A stretch of DNA of 64,000 nucleotides, taken from Paenibacillus woosongensis (GTDB lineage: Bacteria; Bacillota; Bacilli; Paenibacillales; Paenibacillaceae). Positions 52,798 through 62,160 of this stretch are shown one piece after another. The stretch's first letter is position 1. Every line of letters starts with the position of its first letter. A program made the translations under genes and the position numbers. The stretch lies in NCBI RefSeq assembly GCF_009725165.1, contig NZ_WNZW01000002.1, forward strand, positions 62,001 through 126,000, given 5' to 3'. The notes below the pieces were generated by a model, which was given only the letters and a program-made list of their open reading frames with translations, searched no databases and was not told where the DNA came from.

Positions 52798-53328
52798 TCA
52801 ATTGGATGCAACGAGCGTGGCGATTTGTTGGTTAAGCGTCTTCAAATTCAGCTCGCCCTGATGGATGGAGATAATTTTGCCTCGCTTATTCACGAAAAAA
52901 GTAGTCGGCATTGGCACAACCCCGTATTTACTGACGATTTCATTCTTCTTATCGAACAAGATCGGAAAATCGACTCCGGTTTGCTTCACAAAATTGGCCA
53001 CGGTCAAATCGTCTTCCCCGGTATTGATTCCCAGGATAACGACGTCCTGATCCTTCCATTTCTCCCATTGTGTCTGCAAGGCCGGCATTTCATTCACGCA
53101 GTACGTACACCAGGTCGCCCAGAAGTTAATGACCAGCGCCTTGCCCTGGTATTTCTCCAGATTATGTACCTGTCCGTCTAAACCGCGTAGATTGAAGGCA
53201 GGAGGTTTATCGCCAGCTTGAGGAATCCCCTTCTCGCCTCCAAACACAGCCGTGCCTATCGCATAACCTCCCAATATGACGATAAGCGTCAATATGATAA
53301 TTTGTACCGGACGCCTTGCCTTACCCAT
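52798..53328 (-). CDS. resA: Thiol-disulfide oxidoreductase ResA
   Basis: The 176-residue protein has an N-terminal signal-anchor and a thioredoxin-like domain with the redox motif WCTYC (Cys74, Cys77). It also has the NTGE segment and the cis-proline loop VPMPTTFF. B. subtilis ResA has CEPC, so the two residues between the cysteines differ. It reduces the CxxCH of apocytochrome c before heme attachment. AAGGAG precedes the ATG ending at 53328. Confidence 0.9.
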   Translation of the reverse strand: MGKARRPVQIIILTLIVILGGYAIGTAVFGGEKGIPQAGDKPPAFNLRGLDGQVHNLEKYQGKALVINFWATWCTYCVNEMPALQTQWEKWKDQDVVILGINTGEDDLTVANFVKQTGVDFPILFDKKNEIVSKYGVVPMPTTFFVNKRGKIISIHQGELNLKTLNQQIATLVASN

Positions 53329-53449
53329 TATCAGCACTCCTTCTATGACAAAGCTCATAATATATGGACAAAAGGTGAATATCCTATGAACATTATAACG
53401 AAAAGTGTCATAGATGCCGCTAGGTTAAATTTGAACTTTATGTGACCTT

Positions 53450-54193
53450 CTATCTTTTTCTCGGCTTGCCTGCGCTTCGTGCTTGCTTGAACAGCTCTTC
53501 GACCTCTTCCTTGCGTAAATGACGGTACAGCCCTCTTTTCAAATTATCAAGGTAAAGACCTCCGAAGGAAATTCGCTTCAGCTTCGTAACCGGGTGCTGG
53601 ATCGCCTCGAACATCCGGCGTACCTGGCGATTGCGGCCCTCGTGAATCGTAATGCTGATGACCGCCTGCTTGCCGTCGGGATCCACGTCGTAGTACTCCA
53701 CCTCGGCCGGCGCTGTCATTCCATCCTCCAGCATGACGCCGTCCTTCAGCTTATCCAGCTCCGTACCGTGCGGTACTCCTTTGACGGTAGCCAGGTAGGT
53801 TTTGGGCACATGGTGTTTCGGATGCGTCAGCAAATGGGCAAAGTCGCCGTCGTTGGTCAGCAGCAGCAGCCCCTCCGTATCATAATCCAGACGGCCTACA
53901 GGATACAGCCGCTCGGTAATGCCTTTCAAATAGTCGGTGACGATTTTTCTTCCCTGCGGGTCGGAAGCACTCGTGATCACACCTTTGGGTTTGTTGAACA
54001 TGATATAGATTTTCTTCTCTGCCCCGATCGTTCTTCCGTTTACGGTAATGACATCCACAGCCGGGTCAGCCTTCGTTCCAAGCGCTGTAACCGTTTCGCC
54101 GTTCACCTGCACCTGGCCGCTCGTAATCAATTCCTCGCATTTGCGGCGCGATGCCACACCGGCAGCGGCCAATATTTTCTGTAATCTTTCCAT
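53450..54193 (-). CDS. rluB: Ribosomal large subunit pseudouridine synthase B
   Basis: The 247-residue RsuA/RluB family enzyme has an N-terminal S4 RNA-binding domain (RLQKILAAAGVASRRKCEELI) and the catalytic aspartate in LYPVGRLDYDTEGLLLLTNDG. The later ISIHEGRNRQVRRMFEAI is typical. It makes a pseudouridine in helix 89 of 23S rRNA in E. coli. GAGGTGAC precedes the ATG. It lies between spmB and resA as in B. subtilis. Confidence 0.93.
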   Translation of the reverse strand: MERLQKILAAAGVASRRKCEELITSGQVQVNGETVTALGTKADPAVDVITVNGRTIGAEKKIYIMFNKPKGVITSASDPQGRKIVTDYLKGITERLYPVGRLDYDTEGLLLLTNDGDFAHLLTHPKHHVPKTYLATVKGVPHGTELDKLKDGVMLEDGMTAPAEVEYYDVDPDGKQAVISITIHEGRNRQVRRMFEAIQHPVTKLKRISFGGLYLDNLKRGLYRHLRKEEVEELFKQARSAGKPRKR

Positions 54194-54265
54194 TATCTCT
54201 AGTCACCTCATAAACATGATACCTATATGAAAGAAAAATCACAATAGCACGGGTTATCCGGCAAA

Positions 54266-54307
54266 AATAAAGAGCCGTCCGAGCTGTTGTTCAACAGTCG
54301 AAACGGC
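54266..54307 (-). terminator. Terminator of spmB
   Basis: AGCCGT/ACGGCT arms with an inner CTGTTG/CAACAG stem (54273-54307) are followed by T-rich sequence on the minus strand. Confidence 0.7.
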
Positions 54308-54310
54308 TTG

Positions 54311-54844
54311 TCAACCGAATATCAGCAAGCATACCGCAATTGCGGCCACAAATCCTACGGCATCCGAGAAGAGCCCGACCTTTAAGGCATAGCGTCCGTT
54401 GCGGATGCCGATGGCCCCAAAGTATACGGTCAGCACATATAACGTCGTGTCGGTGCTTCCCTGTACCGTGGAGGCGATCCGGCCGATCATTGAATCTGGC
54501 CCGTACGTCTTGATCAGGTCGGTGGTGAAGGCCAGGGAGCCGGTTCCCGTCAAAGGGCGGAGTATTCCTAAAGGCATTACTTCGGGCGGCACATGCAGCA
54601 ATTTAAGGAGCGGGCCCATCCAGCCTGTAAAAAACTCCAGCGCGCCAGATGCGCGAAAGACGCTAATAGCCACCATCATCCCTACCAAGTGGGGGATAAT
54701 CCCAATTGCTGTGGAGAAGCCATCCTTTGCTCCGTCCACAAACGATTCATACACTGGAACCTTCTTCATAAATGCATATAACGGAATAAATGCAATCATC
54801 ATAGGAACGGCCCAGGCCGAAATAATATTAATCCAATCCAGCAA
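54311..54844 (-). CDS. spmB: Spore maturation protein B
   Basis: The 177-residue membrane protein has about four hydrophobic segments with the conserved GGAKDGFSTAIGI-type loop (FVDGAKDGFSTAIGIIPHLVGMM) and GSTDTTLYVLTVYFG. SpmB works with SpmA in spore core dehydration. The TTG start follows GAGGTGATC. It directly follows spmA. Confidence 0.93.
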   Translation of the reverse strand: MLDWINIISAWAVPMMIAFIPLYAFMKKVPVYESFVDGAKDGFSTAIGIIPHLVGMMVAISVFRASGALEFFTGWMGPLLKLLHVPPEVMPLGILRPLTGTGSLAFTTDLIKTYGPDSMIGRIASTVQGSTDTTLYVLTVYFGAIGIRNGRYALKVGLFSDAVGFVAAIAVCLLIFG

Positions 54845-54850
54845 GGACGA

Positions 54851-55480
54851 TCACCTCTTCATCGTTATTGCGGAAGCCGGTGCAGGCGGATTCGGCGTGC
54901 GGCGGAAAGTGCGGTGCCGATACCAGCGGTCTGCTGCAATCGCCGCCGCGGTCGCTATGGCCGTCGCCAGCAAGGTCGAGCCGACGATATCCGCCGCGTT
55001 GGCGGAGCCGAAATTGAGCCGGATGGCAATCAAAGTCGTTGGGATCAAAGTAATGCTCGCGGTATTCAGGGCGAGGAGCGTACACATCGCTGCGGATGCC
55101 GTCTCCTTGTCCGGGTTGAGCTCCTGCAGCTCCTGCATCGCTTTAATGCCCATCGGCGTCGCAGCATTTCCCAGCCCAAGAAGGTTCGCGCTCATATTCG
55201 AAAGAATATATCCCATCGCAGGATGGTTCTTTGGAACGTCCGGAAACAAATATGTAACGACCGGCCCAAGCAGCTTGGAAATGGCTTTGACGAGTCCTGC
55301 GTCCTCTGCCATCCGCATCATTCCCATCCAGAATACGAGCACACTGATCAATCCAAAGCAAACCGTGACACCTGTTGCAGCTCCCTCAAATGCCGCCTGG
55401 GTGACGAGATTGATATCCCCTTTAACCGCCGCAAAAACAAAGCCGATGATGATAAGTCCTAGCCAGATTTTATTAACCAT
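54851..55480 (-). CDS. spmA: Spore maturation protein A
   Basis: The 209-residue membrane protein (MVNKIWLGLIIIGFVFAAVKG start) has several hydrophobic segments and the NMSANLLGLGNAATPMGIKAM loop of the SpmA family. It pairs with SpmB. GAGAGGGG precedes the ATG. It lies between dacB and spmB. Confidence 0.94.
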   Translation of the reverse strand: MVNKIWLGLIIIGFVFAAVKGDINLVTQAAFEGAATGVTVCFGLISVLVFWMGMMRMAEDAGLVKAISKLLGPVVTYLFPDVPKNHPAMGYILSNMSANLLGLGNAATPMGIKAMQELQELNPDKETASAAMCTLLALNTASITLIPTTLIAIRLNFGSANAADIVGSTLLATAIATAAAIAADRWYRHRTFRRTPNPPAPASAITMKR

Positions 55481-55511
55481 TATTTCATCCCCTCTCCTAC
55501 AGGGTAAATTG

Positions 55512-56672
55512 CTAATCTACGAGCAGCAGTAATTTGATCACTGCCGCAAACGAATTTCCCCAGCCTCGGCCAGCAAACACCGCCTTGGATGTCAGGTTTC
55601 CCCCCGCCGGGTCTGGCGAGGGTATGAAGCTGCCCTGCTCATAAACAGGAACCTGACCGATTTCATGGCCATCCAGCGAGATTTTTATTTTTCCGCTGTA
55701 TCCGAAGTCTTTGGCCCGCGCGTTCTGGAGAAACAGCCTGCGCTCAACACGTTCCAGTTCGCCGCTGGCAAGGGCATAACTGAACCCGGTACCCGTTACT
55801 AGGCCGTTCTCAACAGGCTGTCCCGCCTCAATGATTTTCTTTAGCGGATAATTGAAAAAACCATAATCGAGCAGTTTCTGGTGATCGTTCCAGTCGTCTC
55901 CATCATTAAGTGTAACGACAGCCAGCTGCTGGCCTGCCCGGCTTGCGGAGCTGACAAGGCAGCGGCGGGCGGTTTTGGTGTAGCCTGTCTTAACTCCGTC
56001 TGCCCCCTCGTAGAATCGCAGCATTTTATTTTTATTATCCCATTTGTAATCCCAGGGATTATTCGGGTTGGGGGCTCGCTTGCTTCGCGTTTTAACGATT
56101 TCCTTAAACACAGGATTCTGCAGGCTGTAAGCGGTTATGACGGCCAAATCATTGGCCGAGGAATAATGACCCTTCGCATCTAGGCCATGCGGATTCTGGA
56201 ATTGGGTATGCTTGAGCCCTAGCATTTTCACCTTTTCGTTCATTAAATGGACGAAGCCCTCCTCCGACCCGCCGACATGCTCGGCGATCGCTGTCGCCGC
56301 ATCATTCCCTGAGCGAAGCATCAGGCCATAGAGCAAATTTTCCAGCGTCATCTCTTCTCCAAGCTCCAGATAGATGGATGAGCCTTCCTTGCGATAGGCA
56401 TTATTAGTGACAGTAACCACATCATCCAATTTGCCGTGTTCGATCGCAATGATGGCTGTCATGATCTTGGTCAAGCTGGCCACTGGCATTTCCACGTCGC
56501 CTTTGTGGCTGTAAAGAATGCGTCCCGACTTCACGTCGATCAGGGATGCCGCCTGTGCATGAGTTCCCGGCGGACGTGGCGCTTTATTTTCTGCTGCTGC
56601 GTTTACGGGGATGAGTAACGAAACAGCCATGACGGCCACCATGCTGTAACGAAATATCGAGCGTATTGTCAT
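55512..56672 (-). CDS. dacB: D-alanyl-D-alanine carboxypeptidase (sporulation type)
   Basis: The 386-residue penicillin-binding protein has an N-terminal signal, then the serine hydrolase motifs SLTK, SGN and KTG in order. A C-terminal beta-rich domain and weak hydrophobic tail fit the PBP5* type. It trims peptide side chains of spore cortex peptidoglycan. GGAGGAG precedes the ATG. Its order with spmAB matches B. subtilis, where the operon is controlled by sigma-E. Confidence 0.93.
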   Translation of the reverse strand: MTIRSIFRYSMVAVMAVSLLIPVNAAAENKAPRPPGTHAQAASLIDVKSGRILYSHKGDVEMPVASLTKIMTAIIAIEHGKLDDVVTVTNNAYRKEGSSIYLELGEEMTLENLLYGLMLRSGNDAATAIAEHVGGSEEGFVHLMNEKVKMLGLKHTQFQNPHGLDAKGHYSSANDLAVITAYSLQNPVFKEIVKTRSKRAPNPNNPWDYKWDNKNKMLRFYEGADGVKTGYTKTARRCLVSSASRAGQQLAVVTLNDGDDWNDHQKLLDYGFFNYPLKKIIEAGQPVENGLVTGTGFSYALASGELERVERRLFLQNARAKDFGYSGKIKISLDGHEIGQVPVYEQGSFIPSPDPAGGNLTSKAVFAGRGWGNSFAAVIKLLLLVD

Positions 56673-56751
56673 TATGCGACTCCTCCGGTATTCTAGCGCT
56701 AATACTTGTACACTATATGCGGGACAAGAGGGGAGTATGTCCACCATCCCG

Positions 56752-56790
56752 GCAAAAAAAGACCCCTCCCGAAAATCGGCGGAAAGGATC
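56752..56790 (-). terminator. Possible terminator after ytfJ
   Basis: A CCGA/TCGG inner stem with an imperfect outer stem is followed by seven T on the minus strand. It is imperfect, so only moderate support. Confidence 0.5.
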
Positions 56791-56818
56791 GATCAGCCTC
56801 TTCGGCTGGCAAGCCTGT

Positions 56819-57283
56819 TTAGCTGTACGTATTTCCTGTATTATTGTCGGGAACGGGGATCCCCTGAATCGAGGCTGACTGAGTTGTACCCGTACCATTG
56901 TTCGGAAACATCGATTGAATTTTATCCATTACATATGGAACGGCATCGATCATTTTCTCAAACAGATGGGTTTGATTATCCAGCGGAACGATGTTTACGC
57001 CCTGCTTACTGACAACGAGAAAAGCGATCGGATTAATCGATACGCCTCCGCCGCTGCCGCCGCCAAAAGGCAGTTGTTTATCGTGCGCAGCCGCCTCATG
57101 GATCTCATCTGTATTATAGTCGCTCCCGCCGGCAGCAAAGCCGAAGCCAACGCGGCTAATCGGCAATATAACGCTGCCGTCCGGCGTTTCCACGGGCTCG
57201 CCGACAATTGTGTTTACATCCACCATATCTTTGATATTTTCCATGGCCGTTTGCATCAGCCCTTGGATCGGATGATCTGACAT
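56819..57283 (-). CDS. ytfJ: Sporulation protein YtfJ (GerW family)
   Basis: The 154-residue protein contains the characteristic VGEPVETPDGSVILPISRVGFGFAAGG, with a Gly-rich GGGSGGGVSINPIAFLVV centre of the YtfJ/GerW family found in spore formers. In B. subtilis YtfJ is needed for spore germination/lytic enzyme incorporation. GAGGAGG precedes the ATG. It follows a DUF2953 gene, as in ytfI-ytfJ of B. subtilis. Confidence 0.9.
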   Translation of the reverse strand: MSDHPIQGLMQTAMENIKDMVDVNTIVGEPVETPDGSVILPISRVGFGFAAGGSDYNTDEIHEAAAHDKQLPFGGGSGGGVSINPIAFLVVSKQGVNIVPLDNQTHLFEKMIDAVPYVMDKIQSMFPNNGTGTTQSASIQGIPVPDNNTGNTYS

Positions 57284-57364
57284 AATTAATCCTCCTCTTC
57301 AGCCTAAGTAATAAGAACTACCTTCACTTCTACAGTTTGCACAGCACATGGCCTTAATATGCGT

Positions 57365-57409
57365 GACAAAATCAAAAGGAGCCCGCAGGTCCCTAAGACC
57401 GCGAACTCC
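57365..57409 (-). terminator. Hairpin at the end of the DUF2953 gene
   Basis: An imperfect GGAG...CTCC stem (57378-57409) with a GGTC/GACC inner pair overlaps the stop codon region and is followed by TTTTGATTTTG on the minus strand. Confidence 0.6.
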
Positions 57410-58127
57410 CTTGATTTCCTTTGACGGTGAGGCTCAGCCATTTTTTGAATCCGCCTTTTACCTTTAGCACACGAACAATAAGTACGAATCCGGCGTATAG
57501 CGCACGCCCTAAACGAATTTTGCCGCTGCATTCAAATTCGGTGACAAATTGCGGCGGCTGATTAAAGACGGGCACAACGAAGAGCCTCGGTGTTTGCTTT
57601 AAGCGTATGTAGCAGGATAACCACCCGATTAACGTCGTTTTCAAGCCCCATAACACTCCCGATAAAGTTGCGGTATGAGCCGCATTAGACATAGCAACAT
57701 TCGTGGACCAGTCCAGCTTGTCAAAAGTAACATACCTTAGCGTGCTTGCCATCCATTGCTTTAGCCCTCTTGTCGCCCGCAGCAAATCATAAAATTGATC
57801 TGCCCAAAAACGAACTTTATCTTTATTGATATCCTGCGCACTGCTATCCGCTTCTCCCTTTTCAAGATTGCTTGTATGTTTCTGCTCCACCTTGAAGCCG
57901 TCCTTCATATTTTTGAAGATGATGTACGGAATTTCATAGCGAAGCCGAGTTATCCCATAAAGCGTAACTACTTCTATACGAACGGTCTCGTTCCAGTTTA
58001 CTTTGCGGGCAACCAAGCGAAACTTGATCGGAGATAATAAAATGAGGACCAAAGCAATGCATGCGAGCAAAAGGATCAGGATGACTCCGAGCCAAATCCA
58101 CACAGGAAAGCCCTCCATACCATTCAA
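57393..58127 (-). CDS. ytfI: DUF2953 protein (YtfI-like)
   Basis: The 244-residue protein has an N-terminal hydrophobic segment (VWIWLGVILILLLACIALVLILL), then a mixed domain with VTLYGITRLRYEIPY and the DWSTNVAMSNAAHTATLSGVLWGLK stretch typical of DUF2953. It is adjacent to ytfJ as in B. subtilis. Function unknown. The TTG start at 58127 or an ATG three codons later may be used. Confidence 0.8.
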   Translation of the reverse strand: MNGMEGFPVWIWLGVILILLLACIALVLILLSPIKFRLVARKVNWNETVRIEVVTLYGITRLRYEIPYIIFKNMKDGFKVEQKHTSNLEKGEADSSAQDINKDKVRFWADQFYDLLRATRGLKQWMASTLRYVTFDKLDWSTNVAMSNAAHTATLSGVLWGLKTTLIGWLSCYIRLKQTPRLFVVPVFNQPPQFVTEFECSGKIRLGRALYAGFVLIVRVLKVKGGFKKWLSLTVKGNQGSSRS

Positions 58128-58184
58128 ATGACGATCTTAAAATAGTATGGCTCCGTAAAAAGGAAATCATGTGCTGGAACTGTG

Positions 58185-58790
58185 CTACTCCTCATTAACG
58201 TCATCGAACGTAAGCTGCTGCTCTTCCAGCCTCTGGAATAGGAGCTGGGTCTCTTCCTCCAAATTCTCCGCACTCTCAAATTCGTTCAGGTCGGGCAAAT
58301 CCTGCAGGCTGCCAAGGCCAAAGTAATCCAAAAAGGCAGCCGTCGTTCCGTACAAAATTGGCCGTCCGATGGCCTCGGCACGCCCGACCTCCTGAATCAA
58401 GTCCTTGTTCACCAGCGTATGAATAGCCCGTTCCGACTTAACTCCGCGAATTTCCTCCACCTCGATCCGGGTTATCGGCTGGCGGTACGCAATGATGGAT
58501 AAAGTCTCCAACGCCGCCTGGGACAAGGACGAGCGGGTCGGCGAATAAGCCAGCTTTTCGAAATAGGCTGCATGCTCCGGGAGCGTAGCCAGCTGATAAT
58601 TACCCGCGAGCTGGACGATTTGCAGTCCCCTCCCCTCCCGCTCAAAGGATGACTTCATATCCAATAAAGCATCGGTGATGATGTCCTGGCGCTGCTCGGT
58701 GACTTCGGCAATCTGCTTTACGCTGAGGCCCTCCTCTCCGGCCAGGAACAGCAATCCTTCAATAATCGATTTCAAGTCCCGATAATTCAT
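58185..58790 (-). CDS. scpB: Segregation and condensation protein B
   Basis: The 201-residue protein has tandem winged-helix domains (LKSIIEGLLFLAGEEGLSVKQIAEV and ALETLSIIAYRQPITRIEVEEIRGV). It is the kite subunit of the SMC-ScpAB condensin complex that organises and segregates chromosomes. It overlaps scpA by 32 bp and carries an acidic C terminus. Confidence 0.95.
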   Translation of the reverse strand: MNYRDLKSIIEGLLFLAGEEGLSVKQIAEVTEQRQDIITDALLDMKSSFEREGRGLQIVQLAGNYQLATLPEHAAYFEKLAYSPTRSSLSQAALETLSIIAYRQPITRIEVEEIRGVKSERAIHTLVNKDLIQEVGRAEAIGRPILYGTTAAFLDYFGLGSLQDLPDLNEFESAENLEEETQLLFQRLEEQQLTFDDVNEE

Positions 58791-59556
58791 TTGCCTTTAC
58801 TTCCCCTCTCCACTCCATCACAATGTCATCAAAAAGTTTGTTTTGGTAACATACGATCTGCTTCATCTTCATCAGCTCCAATATCGCCAGAAAGGTGACC
58901 ACGATTTCATGACGGTACATCTCTGGATGCAGCAGCTTGGAAAACAGCAGCCTTCCGCCTCTGCCCGTACTCTCCAGCGCAGCGATTACGTCGCGGATCC
59001 GATCCTTGACCGAGATTTCGTCCCGGTGAATTCGAGCGACCGAGCTGCGCTTCACGGCACGGCGCAGCGCCTTCTGAAACGAAGCGATCAAGTCGGCAGC
59101 ATGCAGCCCTTTAACGGGATTGTCATGCACTTCTGGCATGAAGGACGATAAATCCTCGGCCTCCTTCGTAAAGATCAGGCTTCGCTCCCATTCCCGCTCG
59201 TGCAAATGCTCGGCAATCCCCTTGTATTTGCGGTATTCGATCAGTTTGCGGATCAGCTCGTCCCGCGGATCCTCATCATCCTCCATCAAATAATCGAAAT
59301 CGTCATCTAATTCGATCACAGGCGGCTTAGGAAGCAGCTGCTTGCTCTTGATTGATAGCAGGGTAGCTGCCATGACCAGAAACTCGCTTGTGATTTCCAG
59401 CTCGAGCTCCTGCATGTTATCCAGGTATTCCAGATATTGATCGGTAATTTCACTGACTGATATTTGATATATATCGACCTCTGCCTTATCGATAAGATGA
59501 AGCAGCAGGTCCAGCGGACCCTCAAAGGTATCCAATTTATAAGTTACTGTCGTCAA
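58759..59556 (-). CDS. scpA: Segregation and condensation protein A
   Basis: The 265-residue kleisin subunit has the N-terminal FEGPLDLLLHLIDKAEVDIYQI signature and a C-terminal winged helix (YRHEIVVTFLAILELMKMKQIVCYQ). It bridges the SMC heads. The TTG start follows GGTGGAGG. The order scpA-scpB is as usual; rib genes lie upstream and ytfI downstream. Confidence 0.95.
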   Translation of the reverse strand: MTTVTYKLDTFEGPLDLLLHLIDKAEVDIYQISVSEITDQYLEYLDNMQELELEITSEFLVMAATLLSIKSKQLLPKPPVIELDDDFDYLMEDDEDPRDELIRKLIEYRKYKGIAEHLHEREWERSLIFTKEAEDLSSFMPEVHDNPVKGLHAADLIASFQKALRRAVKRSSVARIHRDEISVKDRIRDVIAALESTGRGGRLLFSKLLHPEMYRHEIVVTFLAILELMKMKQIVCYQNKLFDDIVMEWRGEVKANELSGLEIDY

Positions 59557-59613
59557 TGGACATCCTCCACCCGTTAGAGGCAGTTCAAAAGGCTTTCCTT
59601 ATGAACGCAAAGT

Positions 59614-59652
59614 GAATAAAAAATGCAGTACCCTAATTTAGGGTACTACATT
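59614..59652 (-). terminator. Terminator of the rib operon
   Basis: A near-perfect AATGCAGTACCCT/AGGGTACTACATT stem (59622-59652) is followed by a T run on the minus strand, just past the ribH stop. Confidence 0.85.
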
Positions 59653-59661
59653 AAATAAGCA

Positions 59662-60129
59662 CTATTTTAGCAAATTCGTCAAGTTGGCCATTTCGATTGC
59701 AGCCATTGCCGCATCCCAGCCTTTGTTGCCTGCCTTCGTACCTGCGCGCTCGATAGCCTGCTCGATATTCTCTGTAGTCACTACACCGAAGATTGTCGGA
59801 ACGCCTGTTTTCAATCCGATCGCGGCTACGCCCTTAGCAACTTCGTTGCATACATAATCATAATGAGACGTTGATCCACGAATGACCGTACCCAGCGTAA
59901 TGACGGCATCGTATTTTCCGCTTTCGGCCATCTTTTGTGCGGCAAACGGAATCTCGAATGCTCCGGGAACCCAGGCTACGTTTACCTCCTCATCTTTCAC
60001 ACCATGACGCTTCAATGCGTCCAGCGCACCGCCGAGCAGCTTGCTTGTTATAAATTCGTTAAAGCGGCCAACAACGATGCCATATTTCAAACCTTCCGAG
60101 ACGAGATGCCCTTCAAATACTTGTGTCAT
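59662..60129 (-). CDS. ribH: 6,7-dimethyl-8-ribityllumazine synthase
   Basis: The 155-residue enzyme condenses the pyrimidine with dihydroxybutanone phosphate. The [23 protein letters not shown] start, [35 protein letters not shown] and the [12 protein letters not shown] stretch are all present. It usually assembles into a 60-mer shell around RibE. GGAGG precedes the ATG. It is last in ribD-ribE-ribBA-ribH. Confidence 0.96.
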   Translation of the reverse strand: MTQVFEGHLVSEGLKYGIVVGRFNEFITSKLLGGALDALKRHGVKDEEVNVAWVPGAFEIPFAAQKMAESGKYDAVITLGTVIRGSTSHYDYVCNEVAKGVAAIGLKTGVPTIFGVVTTENIEQAIERAGTKAGNKGWDAAMAAIEMANLTNLLK

Positions 60130-60159
60130 AAATCAATTCCTCCAATTTTATATGATGGT

Positions 60160-61398
60160 CTAATTGCCCGATGTTTCGTTCTGCTCGATGACGTCAAAAT
60201 GAAGCAAATGCCCCAGTTTTTTCTGCTTTGTATGCAAATAATTGCTGTTGTCCTCATTTTCCTTCATTTGGATAGGGACACGTTCCACGACTTGCAGACC
60301 GTAGCCTTCAAGTCCGGTAATTTTACGAGGATTGTTGGTTAGCAGCCGGATCTGGCGGACGCCAAGATCTTTCAGAATTTGCGCACCGATGCCGTAATCC
60401 CGCAGATCAGCCGGGAAGCCGAGCTTCAGGTTGGCATCAACCGTATCCAGTCCCTGCTCCTGAAGCTTGTAAGCCTTGAGCTTGTTGACCAGCCCGATGC
60501 CCCGTCCTTCCTGGCGCATGTATAGCAGAACACCGCTGCCTTCCTCTTCGATTTGCCTTAGTGCTGCCTCGAATTGCGGCCCGCAATCGCAGCGGTGGGA
60601 ATGGAACACGTCCCCGGTCAGACACTCGGAATGCACCCGCACCAGCACGGGCTCCTCGCTGTTGATTTCCCCTTTGACGAGAGCGACATGCTCCTTAGCG
60701 TCTACATCGTTCGTATACGCGATCGCGCGGAACTCACCGTAGTCAGTCGGCATGCGTACCTCTACCTCGCGAGTAACGAGCTTCTCTTTCTCGTTGCGGT
60801 AATGGATCAAATCCTTGACGCTGATCAGCTTCAAGTCGAACTGCTTGGCAATCTGCACTAGATCCGGTAAGCGCGCCATCGTTCCGTCTTCCTTAATCAC
60901 TTCGCAAATGACGCCGGCTGGATATGAACCGCACATGCGCGCTAAATCGACCGCCGCTTCTGTATGCCCTGCACGCCGCAGAACACCGCCCTTCTTCGCG
61001 ATCAACGGAAACATATGCCCTGGTCTGCGGAAGTCGGAAGGCTTCGCGCTGGGATCCATGATCGCCTTCACCGTAAGCGAACGTTCATAGGCCGATATGC
61101 CGGTTGTTGTGTCGACATGGTCGATCGATACGGTAAACGCCGTACCATGATAGTCCGTATTTTGCGCGACCATCGGTTTTAGATCAAGCTCTTCCGCCCG
61201 CTCCGGAGTAATCGGCAGGCAGACGAGCCCGCGCCCTTCGGTAATCATGAAGTTGATGACCTCCGGCGTCGCCTTCTCGGCGAGAGCCACGAAATCCCCT
61301 TCATTCTCGCGGTCCTCGTCATCGACAACGATAATGACTTTGCCGCGCATGAGCTCGTAAATGGCTTCCTCCACCCGGTCCAATTGAATATCACTCAT
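60160..61398 (-). CDS. ribBA: Bifunctional DHBP synthase / GTP cyclohydrolase II
   Basis: The 412-residue protein fuses 3,4-dihydroxy-2-butanone 4-phosphate synthase (N half: [43 protein letters not shown]) to GTP cyclohydrolase II (C half: [22 protein letters not shown] with the three zinc cysteines, and [14 protein letters not shown]). The two supply both branches of riboflavin synthesis. GGAGGG precedes the ATG. Confidence 0.97.
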   Translation of the reverse strand: MSDIQLDRVEEAIYELMRGKVIIVVDDEDRENEGDFVALAEKATPEVINFMITEGRGLVCLPITPERAEELDLKPMVAQNTDYHGTAFTVSIDHVDTTTGISAYERSLTVKAIMDPSAKPSDFRRPGHMFPLIAKKGGVLRRAGHTEAAVDLARMCGSYPAGVICEVIKEDGTMARLPDLVQIAKQFDLKLISVKDLIHYRNEKEKLVTREVEVRMPTDYGEFRAIAYTNDVDAKEHVALVKGEINSEEPVLVRVHSECLTGDVFHSHRCDCGPQFEAALRQIEEEGSGVLLYMRQEGRGIGLVNKLKAYKLQEQGLDTVDANLKLGFPADLRDYGIGAQILKDLGVRQIRLLTNNPRKITGLEGYGLQVVERVPIQMKENEDNSNYLHTKQKKLGHLLHFDVIEQNETSGN

Positions 61399-61443
61399 AA
61401 TAGTCCCTCCCTATAGCTGCACGATTAATTGAAGCAATATGAC

Positions 61444-62124
61444 TTATGCGAACCCGTTCTTCATCAGAAACGGCATATCGATGCCTATTGAGGAGTCTTC
61501 GGTCTCGGACGGCTCATCCTCGTTATTCCCTTTACCGAACGCGAGCAGATGCTCAACATATTTACCAAGGATATCGCATTCCAGATTAACGGTATCCCCT
61601 TGGCGTTTATGCGCCAAAACGGTTTCCGCCAAAGTATGGGGAATGATCGATACGCTAAAGATAGACCTTTCCGCGCGGACGACTGTAAGGCTTATTCCAT
61701 CGACCGTAATGGAGCCTTTGGGAATAATGTATTTAAACAGGGATTTCTTCGCAGGGGAAATTTCGAAGACGACCGCATTCTGATCCTGCTTCACTCCCGT
61801 GATCGTTCCCACTCCGTCTACGTGCCCCTGAACGATATGTCCGCCAAAACGGCCGTCTGCAGCCATGGCTCGTTCCAGATTTACTTTGCTGCCCGATCTG
61901 AGCTGGCTCAGGTTCGTATGGCGGTACGTTTGCGGCATAACGTCTACCGAAAAGGATGAACGGTCAAAATGTGTGGCCGTCAGGCACACCCCGTTAACAG
62001 CGACACTATCCCCAAGCTTCATCCCTTGGGTCACCGTGTTTGCAGATATGCTGATGACCATGGCCTCACCCTTGCTTTGAACCGATTTGATGGCGCCTAC
62101 TTCCTCTACTAGCCCGGTAAACAA
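61444..62124 (-). CDS. ribE: Riboflavin synthase alpha chain
   Basis: The 226-residue enzyme has two lumazine-binding repeats: FTGLVEEVGAI near the start and a second copy with the VEGHVDGVGTI-type VQGHVDGVGTI. It dismutates two lumazines to riboflavin. The TTG start at 62124 follows GGAAGGAGG at 8 nt; a GTG nine bases upstream lies within that site. It sits between ribD and ribBA. Confidence 0.95.
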   Translation of the reverse strand: MFTGLVEEVGAIKSVQSKGEAMVISISANTVTQGMKLGDSVAVNGVCLTATHFDRSSFSVDVMPQTYRHTNLSQLRSGSKVNLERAMAADGRFGGHIVQGHVDGVGTITGVKQDQNAVVFEISPAKKSLFKYIIPKGSITVDGISLTVVRAERSIFSVSIIPHTLAETVLAHKRQGDTVNLECDILGKYVEHLLAFGKGNNEDEPSETEDSSIGIDMPFLMKNGFA

Positions 62125-62160
62125 CGCAGCCACCTCCTTCCATTAACTCCTGAAATTTCT

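Noticed and set aside
54399..55532. A 377-codon open frame on plus across spmB, spmA and the end of dacB
   Set aside because: It crosses three clearly conserved minus genes and their junctions. No start signal or family match.
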